Below are positions 32,506 through 40,028 of a stretch of DNA of 56,441 bases, piece after piece; positions within the stretch are counted from its first letter, which is position 1; each line of letters starts with the position of its first letter. Source of the DNA: Candidatus Saganbacteria bacterium (GTDB lineage: Bacteria; Margulisbacteria; WOR-1; O2-12-FULL-45-9; XYB2-FULL-48-7); the NCBI GenBank assembly GCA_016939335.1, contig JAFGHC010000001.1, positions 1 through 56,441 on the forward strand. The letters are read 5' to 3'. The notes under the pieces are model-generated. The model had not been told where the DNA came from and ran no database searches. It saw nothing but the letters and a program-made list of their open reading frames with translations. A program made the translations under genes and the position numbers.

Positions 32506-33524
32506 GGTGACACCTCGGCGGCCGGGATCACGACTTTGCCTTTCCCCAGCAGCGAGATCTTCCGGTCCTTCAGCGAAACCATGACCTGATCGCTGCTCAA
32601 ACGGCTGTTGCCCTGTTCGGCGCGGGCTTCGCCGGAAAGAATGATCAGTTCCTTGCCCGTCAGGTAGTTGGCGGCGGCGCCCCAGGCGCTGATATCCTCG
32701 TAACTGACCCGGACATCGCCGGCCAGCTTGATTTTTTTATCGGCCTGCCAGTAGCCGGCTGTTTGCGCGGTGACGCGGGCGGTGCGCCAGGTCACCACCG
32801 GGTTGCCCCGGGCGGTCAGCACGTCGGCCGCGCTGTTCAGTTCGAACTGGGCCGCTTCGACGGTGATCGGCGCGGCCAGCGGCGGCGCGATCACGACGCG
32901 GGGCGAGCCGTCAAGCAGGACTTTTTTGAATTCCACGTCGCCGGTCAGCTGATCGGCGTAACCGGTCACTTCGCCTTTGTTCAGGACAATGCCGCCGGTG
33001 CAGATAAGCTGCTGGTCGGCGAGCTTCCAGCTCAAATTATTGGCCCGGAACCAGTAGCCGAGGCCGTGCCGGTAGGCCGCCGGCAGGGTGAAAACGGAGG
33101 CCGGTCCGTTCCGGATCGTTTTCAGCAGGCCGATAAGCTGTTTTTCCGAATTGAGGTCGTAGCCGAGCGGCTGGTCGAGATAGATCTCTTTTTTCTTCAT
33201 GTCCCAGAGGGCGGCGGGCGAGCGGAACTTGAGCGCCGGCCTGCCGTTCTTGAAAAAGAGGCCGTGGGTATTCTTGAGCGCGGCCAGGCCGGTCGATTTG
33301 TTGACGATGGCGCTCTCGGCCGCCAGCTGCCAGTATTTCCGGCTGCCGCTTGCTTCCTCGAAGGTCACCTTATTGAACGACAGGTCGGCGCGGCCTTCCT
33401 GCTCTTTCAGGGTCCGGTAGATCCGTTGGGAAATATCTTCCTTGGGCACAAAAAGGGCCCAATAGAACAGACCGGCTGTTAAAATAAGGGCCGCCGTTAT
33501 TAAGATCGGTCTTAAGCTGTTCAT
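32502..33524 (-). CDS. LptC/LptA-like LPS transport protein
   Basis: An inner-membrane-anchored periplasmic protein. One helix (about residues 6-24) is followed by repeated short beta strands typical of the OstA/LptA-LptC jellyroll: FNKVTFEEASGSRKYWQLAAESA is an LptC start, and the C-terminal half (about 220-335) has LptA-type repeats such as SYEDISAWGAAANYLTGKELIILSGEARAE. Length 340 aa, about LptC plus LptA, so probably a fusion bridging from inner membrane into the periplasm. It is downstream of heptose genes, as expected for LPS export. Confidence 0.82.
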   Translation of the reverse strand: MNSLRPILITAALILTAGLFYWALFVPKEDISQRIYRTLKEQEGRADLSFNKVTFEEASGSRKYWQLAAESAIVNKSTGLAALKNTHGLFFKNGRPALKFRSPAALWDMKKKEIYLDQPLGYDLNSEKQLIGLLKTIRNGPASVFTLPAAYRHGLGYWFRANNLSWKLADQQLICTGGIVLNKGEVTGYADQLTGDVEFKKVLLDGSPRVVIAPPLAAPITVEAAQFELNSAADVLTARGNPVVTWRTARVTAQTAGYWQADKKIKLAGDVRVSYEDISAWGAAANYLTGKELIILSGEARAEQGNSRLSSDQVMVSLKDRKISLLGKGKVVIPAAEVSP

Positions 33525-33536
33525 TTGACTGTTCGG

Positions 33537-34199
33537 TCAGTAACCGAGTGCCCGCAGCCGCAGGGCCTCGACCCGCTCGACGAAGCCGCCCCAGGCGTCG
33601 TTCTTTTTATAGAGGCCTTCCGACAGCAAGAGATGGAGCGCCGCGACGTTGCTGTCGATCTTCAGCCCCTTTTTAGTGTAGGCGAGGGCGGTGTCGATCT
33701 CGTCCATTTCGCCCAGGATCAGCGCGGCGTAGCCGTAAGCCCAGACATTGTACGGATCGAGAATGAGCACGTTGTCGAGCTCGCGGATCGCCTCTCGTTT
33801 TTTATCATTGAAATAATAGGCAAAAGCCAGCCGGAAACGCAGCCGCCAGTCGTTAGGGCTGGCCGTGACCTTTTTCAGATAAAAATCCAGCCCTTTCTTG
33901 CGGTAATCAGGATCGAGTTCGACGGTCTTCTTGAGCTGGTTCCAGCCGTCCTGGATATTGTTGGTGTAGGCCATGGTGATGGCCAGGTCGAAGCGCGCGT
34001 CGGCGTCGTCCGGGTCCGCCTTGACGGCGGCCTGCTTCTGGTTGAGCTCTTTCTGGAGCTCGGGGGTGATCCGCCAGGCCGGCGCGGAAATAACAAGCAT
34101 CAAGCACCAAAAAACAAACAATACCAAAATCCTAATACTTAATTTTTGAAACTTGGTAAATTGCGATTTGTTTGTTATTTGCGATTTGTTATTTGTCAT
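33537..34199 (-). CDS. Exported TPR protein with repeat-derived signal peptide
   Basis: After the leader, the 220-aa protein is built of about four TPR-like helix pairs (AAVKADPDDADARFDLAITMAYTNN, KKTVELDPDYRKKGLDFYLK, DPYNVWAYGYAALILGEMDEIDTALAYTKKGLKI). The first 42 residues are a signal peptide: a polar N-part with repeated NKSQ, then the hydrophobic LSIRILVLFVFWCLMLVIS. The whole leader is encoded by a palindromic heptamer array (34092-34203). The ATG overlaps the hldE stop (ATGA) inside that array. Presumably a periplasmic scaffold in LPS export; its role is inferred only from position. Confidence 0.8.
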   Translation of the reverse strand: MTNNKSQITNKSQFTKFQKLSIRILVLFVFWCLMLVISAPAWRITPELQKELNQKQAAVKADPDDADARFDLAITMAYTNNIQDGWNQLKKTVELDPDYRKKGLDFYLKKVTASPNDWRLRFRLAFAYYFNDKKREAIRELDNVLILDPYNVWAYGYAALILGEMDEIDTALAYTKKGLKIDSNVAALHLLLSEGLYKKNDAWGGFVERVEALRLRALGY

Positions 34200-34203
34200 T
34201 TAG
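34092..34203. repeat. Palindromic heptamer array encoding the TPR signal peptide
   Basis: Sixteen 7-nt units in one phase. On the plus strand the left arm has units like AACAAGC, ATCAAGC, ACCAAAA, AACAAAC, and the right arm GATTTGT, TATTTGC, TATTTGT, CATTTAG. One end overlaps the hldE stop codon; the other is at the presumed signal cleavage site of the TPR protein, which is read from the minus strand. Confidence 0.85.
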
Positions 34204-35650
34204 TCTTCCCCAGTATCTTGGCCACAATATTGGTGGTCGAGCGGCCTTTGATCGGCGGGATGACGGTGACCTGTCCGCCCAGCGACTCGACCAGCTTCTT
34301 TTCCGGCAGGTCGGCGGCCTTGTAATCGCCCCCTTTGACGTGGATGTCCGGCCTGACCAGCTTGATCAGGTTGTCCGGCCGCAGCTCGTGGAAGATGGTG
34401 ACGAAGTCGACGCATTCGAGCGAGGCGAGGATCTCGGCCCGCTCGAGTTCCGAGACGTAGGGGCGGTCCGGGCCTTTGAGCGCCGTGACCGAATCGTCGC
34501 TGTTGACGCCGACGATCAGGAGGTCGCCCAGCTTCTTGGCTTCGCGCAGGTAGCGGACGTGGCCGAGGTGGAGCAGGTCGAAGCAGCCGTTGGTGAAAAC
34601 GATCCGCGCCCCTTCGTTTTTCAGGTTCCGGGCGATGGCGGCCAGGTCGTTGCGGGCCCTGATCTTCCGGGCGACCGGTTCGCGCCCTTCGAGCGCCAGT
34701 TCCAGCTCCTCGCGCGTGCAAACGGCGGTGCCGATCTTGCCGACGACGATCGAACCGGCCAGGTTGGCCAGGCTGGCCGCTTCTCTGGTTGGGGCGCCCG
34801 CCGCCAGGGCAAGGGAGAGTGTGGCGATGACCGTGTCGCCGGCGCCGGTGATATCGAAAACTTCGCGGGGGATCGCCGGAAGATAGGTTGAGCCGCGGCG
34901 GTCGAACAGCGTCATGCCGTCCTTTCCCCTGGTGACCAGGACGTAGCTCGCGCCGGCCAGCTTCAGCAAGGTTTTACCCGCCAGGCTTAAGCTCTTGTCG
35001 TCGAAAATGACCGTCCGCGCGGCGATCGCCGCCTCGCGCAGGTTGGGGGTGATGACGGTCGCGCCGCGGTATTTGGAATAGTCAAAGCCCTTGGGGTCGA
35101 TCGCCAGCGGTTTTTTATACCGGCGCGCCAGTTTGATCAAAACCTGGCAGACCTCCCTGGTGAGCGTCCCTTTCTCGTAATCGGAAATGACGATCGCGTC
35201 CATCTTTGGCGCCAGTTCCCGGAGTTTCCTGATCAGTTTTTTCGTCACGGCCGGGGAAATGATGGTCCGGTCTTCCCGGTCGACCCGGACCACGTGCTGG
35301 GAAGCGGCGATGATGCGCGACTTGAGGATCGTTGGCCGGTTCGCGTCAATGATCAGGTTGCCGGTCGGCACGTTTTGCCGCTCGAGCGCGCGCACCAGTT
35401 TTTCGCCCGAGCTGTCGCGGCCGAGCAGGCCGACGAGGCAGGGGACGCCGCCCAGCGCCGCCACGTTGGCCGCCACGTTGCCGCAGCCGCCGGGGACGTG
35501 GGTGATCTTGACGACGTCGGCGACCGGCACGGGCGCTTCCGGCGAAATGCGCGAGACCTTGCTCCAGATGTGCTCGTCGAGCATCAGGTCGCCCAGCACC
35601 AGCACTTTTTTGCCGGCCAGCTCGCGGAAGTGCTTTTTAGTTTTTTCCAT
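34196..35650 (-). CDS. hldE: Bifunctional heptose-7-phosphate kinase/heptose-1-phosphate adenylyltransferase HldE
   Basis: Makes ADP-heptose for LPS inner core. The N-terminal ribokinase-fold domain (about 1-330) has GDLMLDEHIW, PGGCGNVAANVAALGG and the catalytic DITGAGDT. The C-terminal nucleotidyltransferase (about 345-484) has FTNGCFDLLHLGHVRYL and GVNSDDSVTALKG. Length 484 aa, full size. It overlaps gmhB by 14 bp and the TPR gene by 4 bp. With gmhB it gives two of the heptose pathway proteins; gmhA and hldD are not in the window. Confidence 0.95.
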   Translation of the reverse strand: MEKTKKHFRELAGKKVLVLGDLMLDEHIWSKVSRISPEAPVPVADVVKITHVPGGCGNVAANVAALGGVPCLVGLLGRDSSGEKLVRALERQNVPTGNLIIDANRPTILKSRIIAASQHVVRVDREDRTIISPAVTKKLIRKLRELAPKMDAIVISDYEKGTLTREVCQVLIKLARRYKKPLAIDPKGFDYSKYRGATVITPNLREAAIAARTVIFDDKSLSLAGKTLLKLAGASYVLVTRGKDGMTLFDRRGSTYLPAIPREVFDITGAGDTVIATLSLALAAGAPTREAASLANLAGSIVVGKIGTAVCTREELELALEGREPVARKIRARNDLAAIARNLKNEGARIVFTNGCFDLLHLGHVRYLREAKKLGDLLIVGVNSDDSVTALKGPDRPYVSELERAEILASLECVDFVTIFHELRPDNLIKLVRPDIHVKGGDYKAADLPEKKLVESLGGQVTVIPPIKGRSTTNIVAKILGKTK

Positions 35651-36206
35651 TTAAGATCCACCTCGCGGCCGCCGCCAGATTGTCGGCGGTATGGTCGGGT
35701 TTTTCCTTCAGCTTTTTTTCCTCGTCCCGGCCGTGGCCGGTGCGCACGAAAACCGTCTTGGTCCCGGCGCGTTTGCCCGTTTCGATATCGGACGATTTGT
35801 CGCCGATCATGAACGAGCCGGCCAGCTCCAGGTCCTTTTCCCTGACCGCCCGCTTGAGCATGCCGGGGTGGGGCTTGCGGCATTCGCAGGCCTGTTTGTA
35901 AGGATAAACACCGTGCTCGGGATGGTGGGGGCAGTAATAACTGGCGTCGATATGGCCGCCGCCGGAAAGGACCTCCCGGTGAATGATCTTGTCGATCGTC
36001 TGGAGCATGTTCTCGGCGAGCAGGCCGCGCGCGACACCGGCCTGATTGCTGATGATGACGACTTTATAGCCGGCTTCATTGAGTCGCTTGACCGCCTCGA
36101 TCGCGCCGGGGATGAATTTGATCTGGTCGGGGGAGCTGATATAACCGGAGTCTTCGATCAGCGTGCCGTCGCGGTCAAGGAAGACCGCCTTGCTTTTGGC
36201 GCTCAT
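35637..36206 (-). CDS. gmhB: D-glycero-beta-D-manno-heptose 1,7-bisphosphate 7-phosphatase GmhB
   Basis: HAD phosphatase acting between the two HldE activities. Motif 1 FLDRDGTL at residues 9-16, motif 2 IISNQAG, zinc-loop CPHHPEH with CEC (about residues 92-109), motif 3 CRKPHPGM, motif 4 FMIGDKSSDIE. Length 189 aa. It leads the operon; TATAAT lies 8 nt before the ATG. Confidence 0.94.
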   Translation of the reverse strand: MSAKSKAVFLDRDGTLIEDSGYISSPDQIKFIPGAIEAVKRLNEAGYKVVIISNQAGVARGLLAENMLQTIDKIIHREVLSGGGHIDASYYCPHHPEHGVYPYKQACECRKPHPGMLKRAVREKDLELAGSFMIGDKSSDIETGKRAGTKTVFVRTGHGRDEEKKLKEKPDHTADNLAAAARWILNGKN

Positions 36207-36214
36207 ATTTGAGA

Positions 36215-36220
36215 ATTATA
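36215..36220 (-). promoter_or_regulatory. -10 box of the gmhB operon
   Basis: TATAAT on the minus strand, 8 nt before the ATG of gmhB (36206), with no Shine-Dalgarno; predicted leader 0-2 nt. Confidence 0.55.
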
Positions 36221-36221
36221 T

Positions 36222-36381
36222 CATAAGATCCATTCTCAATCACCGGGAAGCCGGTCTGTTTCGCCGGTTTAGATGCGGGTGACGGCGGTCACTCATCCGG
36301 TAAATTCGGGTTATGTTCGGGCATTAGAGCCGACATTCGGGGAGCCGGGAAGTACGCCGCAGGGTTGCTTAACGGTTATGT
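36222..36381. other. Structured intergenic region between gmhB and recR
   Basis: No open frame. GC-rich sequence with several stems: ACCGG/CCGGT around GAAG near 36240-36254, GTGAC/GTCAC around GGCG near 36280-36293 with extended GATG/CATC flanks, and a second CCGGGAAG near 36342. Since both flanking genes look leaderless, it is not a 5' UTR of either. A small RNA is possible, but it matches no family I know; SRP RNA and cobalamin riboswitch were considered and do not fit. Confidence 0.3.
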
Positions 36382-36387
36382 TATAAT
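36382..36387 (+). promoter_or_regulatory. -10 box of recR
   Basis: A perfect TATAAT lies 9 nt before the ATG at 36397, with no Shine-Dalgarno. Confidence 0.5.
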
Positions 36388-36396
36388 TTAAGCGTA

Positions 36397-36990
36397 ATGT
36401 ACGCCGAGTCTTTTGCCAAGCTGATAGGCGAGCTCCAGAAACTGCCGGGGATCGGCCCCAAGTCGGCCCAGCGGCTGGCCTTCTACCTACTGGGGGCCTC
36501 GCGCAAAGCGATCGACGAACTGGCTGACGCCATGGTCCAGGTCAAGGAGCGGATGAAATACTGCTCGGTCTGCTACAATATCACCGATGTCGATCCCTGC
36601 CAGATCTGCGCCGACACCGGCCGCGACGAACGGCTGCTCTGCGTCGTGGCGGAACCGAAGGACCTGGTGGCGATCGAACGGTCCGGCGTGTATAATGGCA
36701 AATACCACGTCCTGGGCGGCGTGATCTCGCCGCTGGACGGGATCGAGCCGGAGAGTTTGCGGATCAAGGAACTGCTGGCCCGGCTGAACAGCGATAAGAT
36801 CAAGGAACTGGTGCTGGCGATCAACCCGACGACCGAAGGGGAGGCGACCAGCTTTTATTTGACCCGGCTGCTCAAGCCGCTGGGGATCAGGCTGACGCGC
36901 ATCGCCTTCGGTCTGCCGGTCGGGGCGGACATGGATTACGCCGACCCCGCCACACTATCAAAGTCGCTTGAAGGGAGAAGAGAGATTTAA
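36397..36990 (+). CDS. recR: Recombination protein RecR
   Basis: Ring-forming DNA clamp that works with RecO and RecF in gap repair. Helix-hairpin-helix LPGIGPKSAQRLAFYLL (about 16-32), zinc finger C-x2-C...C-x2-C at about residues 56-71 (YCSVCYNI, DPCQICAD), and a Toprim domain with VVAEPKDLVAIE, and INPTTEGEATSFYL near 139. Length 197 aa. dnaX, often upstream, is not here. Confidence 0.95.
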   Translation: MYAESFAKLIGELQKLPGIGPKSAQRLAFYLLGASRKAIDELADAMVQVKERMKYCSVCYNITDVDPCQICADTGRDERLLCVVAEPKDLVAIERSGVYNGKYHVLGGVISPLDGIEPESLRIKELLARLNSDKIKELVLAINPTTEGEATSFYLTRLLKPLGIRLTRIAFGLPVGADMDYADPATLSKSLEGRREI

Positions 36991-37006
36991 TGAGAACAAA
37001 ATCAAG

Positions 37007-37134
37007 CCTCCAACTTCAAACTTCAAAACAAATATCAAAAATCAAAATACAAATATTAAATACTTTGTGTTTTGGCTTTTGTTTTTTGCCTTTTGTTTGG
37101 ATGTTGGATGTTTGAAGTTTGACGTTGGAAGTTG
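37007..37134. repeat. Long palindromic heptamer array between recR and a membrane protein
   Basis: Eighteen heptamers in one unbroken 7-nt phase. The left arm has CCTCCAA, CTTCAAA (twice), ACAAATA (twice), TCAAAAA, TCAAAAT, TTAAATA; the right arm has TTTTGGC, TTTTGTT (twice), TTTTGCC, TGGATGT (twice), TTGAAGT, TTGACGT, TGGAAGT. The arms are reverse complements at unit level. It ends 14 bp before the ATG of the next gene and is the cleanest example in the window. Confidence 0.9.
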
Positions 37135-37148
37135 ATAAGGGAGGTTTT

Positions 37149-37850
37149 ATGAGAGCTTTAAAAGATTACTTCAGCACCTGGTGGGTAATAATCGCCCGGC
37201 CGATCCTGTTCTATGCCAGATTAAAAGAGGAGAACTGGCGGGAGGGGAGCCTGACTTTTTTCCTGATCACCGCCTGGCTGCTGGCGCTGATCGGCGCGCT
37301 GACCGTTTTTTTCGTCCTCTGGCTGCCGACCGGCTCCACTCTGGTGGCGGGGATCAGCGGGTTGAAATTTTTTCTCATCGTTCCCGTCCTGCTGACACAG
37401 GCTTTTGCCATGTTCCTGATCACCTTCCTTATCCTTGGCGGGCTGCTGACCGTCGTTTTCGGCGCCGGCCTGATCATGCTGGCTTACATGCTACATTATG
37501 TATACGAGTTGCTCGGCGGCCGGGGGAGCCTCAACCGGCTGATCCAGTGTTTCCTTTACAGCGGCGCCGTCATCCTTTTCCTGGCGCCGGCGGCCGGCTG
37601 CGCGGTCCTGACCCGTTACAACCTGCTTGAACTCTCGCTTTTCCGCGTCGGCTTTAATATCGTTTACGTGTTTCTGGCCGTCTACGCCTACGGTTTGTGG
37701 GCGGTCGCCGGGCGGAAGACTTACGGACGTTCAAAATGGCAGGCCTTTGCCGGCGCGCTGGTCCCGTTCTTGCTGGTCTTGATTTTCGGCCTTATTTTTG
37801 ATAAACTGGGGGTTACAAAGTTGGAATTATGGATAGCACCGTTGAAATAA
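37149..37850 (+). CDS. Yip1-like polytopic membrane protein
   Basis: About five membrane helices (roughly residues 35-60, 67-95, 98-130, 145-165, 170-230 containing two). The overall plan, with an amphipathic start (DYFSTWWVIIARPILFYARL), resembles bacterial Yip1-domain proteins of unknown role. I start at ATG 37149 (233 aa), where GGGAGG lies 7 nt upstream; a longer frame would begin within the heptamer array. It overlaps the por gamma gene by 22 bp, which may couple their translation. Confidence 0.65.
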   Translation: MRALKDYFSTWWVIIARPILFYARLKEENWREGSLTFFLITAWLLALIGALTVFFVLWLPTGSTLVAGISGLKFFLIVPVLLTQAFAMFLITFLILGGLLTVVFGAGLIMLAYMLHYVYELLGGRGSLNRLIQCFLYSGAVILFLAPAAGCAVLTRYNLLELSLFRVGFNIVYVFLAVYAYGLWAVAGRKTYGRSKWQAFAGALVPFLLVLIFGLIFDKLGVTKLELWIAPLK

Positions 37851-38407
37851 GATGGCATGGGCGCGGGGGGCAGGGGGCCAAAACCGCCGCTCTTCTTCTG
37901 GGCGAGGCCGCAATGTCGCTCGGCAAATATATCCAGGCTTTCCCGGAATACGGGGCCGAGCGGATGGGCGCGCCGGTCGCTTCTTTCAACCGCATCTCGG
38001 CCGAACCGATCCGGGTCCATTGCTCGATCTCCGAGCCCGACCTGGTGATCGTGCTTGACCCGACGCTGATGGGCAAGGTCGATGTGATCGCCGGGCTCGA
38101 CAAGAATGGAGCGATCATTATCAACACCACCGAAACCGCCGCCGCTGTCCGCCAGACATTGAAATTGCAGGGGGCGAAAGTCTATACGGTGGACGCTTCC
38201 GGCATTTCCCGGGCGACGATCGGCCGCGAGATCCCCAACACGCCGATGCTGGCGGCGCTGGTCAAGGTTTCCGGCCTGTTCGATTTTGAGACCATGCTCA
38301 AAGACACCGAAGGCAAGCTTAAGAAAAAATTTATCTCCAAGCCCGAGGTCGTCAAGGGGAACCTGGACGCGATGAGGCGGGCGTACAGCGAGGTCAAGGG
38401 CGAATGA
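37829..38407 (+). CDS. porG: 2-oxoacid:ferredoxin oxidoreductase, gamma subunit
   Basis: Gamma subunit of the four-subunit pyruvate (or related 2-oxoacid):ferredoxin oxidoreductase, which makes acetyl-CoA, CO2 and reduced ferredoxin. The start RWHGRGGQGAKTAALLLGEAA is the family signature, followed by FPEYGAERMGAPV and NTPMLAALVKVSGLF. Length 192 aa. It overlaps the membrane gene by 22 bp and the delta subunit by 4 bp. Confidence 0.92.
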   Translation: MDSTVEIRWHGRGGQGAKTAALLLGEAAMSLGKYIQAFPEYGAERMGAPVASFNRISAEPIRVHCSISEPDLVIVLDPTLMGKVDVIAGLDKNGAIIINTTETAAAVRQTLKLQGAKVYTVDASGISRATIGREIPNTPMLAALVKVSGLFDFETMLKDTEGKLKKKFISKPEVVKGNLDAMRRAYSEVKGE

Positions 38408-38691
38408 ACGGCAAGCCTGGTTGGCGGGAATTGGCCGAAGGCGATGTCGTCCCGGCCGGCACGGCCGAACAATTCGAAACCGGTGACTGGCGCACCGAGC
38501 GGCCGACTTGGCATCCCGAGCGCTGCATCCAGTGCCTGCTCTGCTGGATCTCCTGCCCCGATTCCGCCATCGTGGTCAAGGACCAGAAAATGACCGGCTT
38601 CAATTACCATCATTGCAAGGGCTGCGGCATCTGCGCCAAGGAATGCCCGGTCAAGCCGGAGAAAGCCATCACGATGGGGCCGGAGAGATAA
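38404..38691 (+). CDS. porD: 2-oxoacid:ferredoxin oxidoreductase, delta (ferredoxin) subunit
   Basis: Carries two [4Fe-4S] clusters that pass electrons to ferredoxin. Cysteine sets are CIQCLLCWISCP (about residue 40) and CKGCGICAKECP (about residue 73). The N-terminal WRELAEGDVVPAGTAEQFETGDWRTERP is usual for PorD. Length 95 aa. A heptamer array starts at its stop codon. Confidence 0.93.
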   Translation: MNGKPGWRELAEGDVVPAGTAEQFETGDWRTERPTWHPERCIQCLLCWISCPDSAIVVKDQKMTGFNYHHCKGCGICAKECPVKPEKAITMGPER

Positions 38692-38725
38692 TGACGAATT
38701 TCGAATGCCGAATGACGAATGAAGG
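38691..38725 (+). repeat. Heptamer array between porD and porA
   Basis: Five units of theme ATNNCGA: ATGACGA (twice), ATTTCGA, ATGCCGA and ATGAAGG. It begins on the last base of the porD stop codon, and its last unit contributes to the AAGGAG Shine-Dalgarno of porA. Single arm; same theme as in metH and at 42768. Confidence 0.8.
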
Positions 38726-38737
38726 AGTTATTGATTA

Positions 38738-39910
38738 ATGGCGAAGGTTGTTGCGAGGACGGGCAACGAAGCGATGGCGGAGGCGATGCGCCAGATCAAT
38801 CCTGACGTGGTGGCCGCTTATCCGATCACTCCCGCCACCGAGATCGTCATGATCTTTGCCAAATACGTGGCCGACGGGCTGGTCGACACCAACTATGTCG
38901 CCGTCGAATCGGAGCACTCGGCCATGTCGGCCTGCGTCGGGGCGGCGGCCGCCGGCGCCCGCGTCATGACCGGCACCTCTTCCCAGGGCCTGGCTTTAAT
39001 GTACGAGATACTGCCGATCGCCGCCGCCCTGCGGCTGCCGATCGTCCTGAGCGACGTCAACCGCGCGCTTTCCGGCCCGATCAACATCCATTGCGACCAT
39101 TCCGACACCATGGCGGCCCGCGATTTCGGCTGGCTGCAGATCTTTTCCGAGAATTCCCAGGAGGCCTACGACGGTTTGATCCAGGCGGTCCGCATTGCCG
39201 AGGACCCGCGCGTCCATCTGCCGGCGATGGTGACGACCGACGGCTTCATCATCAGCCACTGCCTGGACAAGATCGAGCTGCTCGAGGACAGCGAAGTCAA
39301 GGAGTTCATCGGCCCGGAACGCAAAGCGCCGAACAGCCTGCTGAATTTGGAAAAGCCGGTCTCGATCGGCCTGCTCGACCTGCAGGACTATTATTTTGAG
39401 CACCGCCTGCCGGTGGCCGAGGCGATGCGGGGCGCCAAGAAGGTCATCCTGGAAGTCGCCGATGAATTTGCCAAGAAGTTCGGCCGCAAGTACGGCCTCT
39501 GCGAAGCTTATAAGCTGGAAGACGCGGAACACGTCGTCGTGGCGCTCGGCTCGACCTGCGGCACGGCCAAAGTCGTGGTCGATGAGTTGAGAAGCAAAGG
39601 GGTCAGGGCCGGTTTGCTCAAGATCAGGGTCTTCCGCCCCTTCCCGGGTGAGGAGATCGCCGCGGCCCTGGCCAAGGCCAAAACCGTGGCGGTGCTCGAC
39701 CGCTCCGACAGCTGGTCGGCGCAGGGCGGGCAGGTCTTTACGGAGGTTCGTTCGGTCATGTTCGACCTGCCGGTGAAGCCGAAGATAATAAACTTCATCT
39801 ACGGCCTGGGCGGCCGGGAGATCGATCAGGGCCAGATAAGGCAGGTTTATGACTGCCTGCAAAAGGTTGAAAAACAGCCTCTGGTCCAATACTTGGGGGT
39901 CAGGGAGTAG
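38738..39910 (+). CDS. porA: 2-oxoacid:ferredoxin oxidoreductase, alpha subunit
   Basis: Alpha subunit, holding the transketolase-type pyrimidine domain. AYPITPATEIVMIFA near residue 24, then GTSSQGLALMYEIL, a central domain with VILEVADEFAKKFGRKYGLCE, and the C-terminal KIRVFRPFPGEEI. Length 390 aa. AAGGAG lies 11 nt before the ATG. The stop codon region is duplicated together with a hairpin just downstream (39891-40003). Subunit order gamma-delta-alpha-beta is that of archaeal-type Por. Confidence 0.92.
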   Translation: MAKVVARTGNEAMAEAMRQINPDVVAAYPITPATEIVMIFAKYVADGLVDTNYVAVESEHSAMSACVGAAAAGARVMTGTSSQGLALMYEILPIAAALRLPIVLSDVNRALSGPINIHCDHSDTMAARDFGWLQIFSENSQEAYDGLIQAVRIAEDPRVHLPAMVTTDGFIISHCLDKIELLEDSEVKEFIGPERKAPNSLLNLEKPVSIGLLDLQDYYFEHRLPVAEAMRGAKKVILEVADEFAKKFGRKYGLCEAYKLEDAEHVVVALGSTCGTAKVVVDELRSKGVRAGLLKIRVFRPFPGEEIAAALAKAKTVAVLDRSDSWSAQGGQVFTEVRSVMFDLPVKPKIINFIYGLGGREIDQGQIRQVYDCLQKVEKQPLVQYLGVRE

Positions 39911-40003
39911 AGGGGAATAATTCCCCATACTTTATATGGGGTTTCGACTTGGGGGTCAGGGAGTAGCGGGGAATAATTCCCCATACTTTAGTATGGGGTT
40001 TCG
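39891..40003 (+). repeat. Tandem duplication carrying the porA stop and a REP-like hairpin
   Basis: Two units, 39891-39946 (56 bp) and 39947-40003 (57 bp), differ at only two places. Each holds the last codons of porA with its TAG, then GGGGAATAATT and the CCCCATACT hairpin. The second hairpin (39979-39998) is perfect; the first (39923-39941) has lost one G. The hairpin equals that at 1801-1820. Confidence 0.9.
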
Positions 40004-40028
40004 AAAAAATTAAGGGAAATACTGGGAA

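Noticed and set aside
36230-36380. SRP RNA or cobalamin riboswitch upstream of recR
   Set aside because: The SRP tetraloop and asymmetric loop pattern are not present, and the cobalamin box order does not fit; the only match is the short CCGGGAAG.
37007-37134. Heptamer arrays as CRISPR or ordinary minisatellite
   Set aside because: There are no constant 25-40 nt repeats with unique spacers and no cas genes; units are degenerate and arranged as inverted arms, unlike tandem minisatellites.
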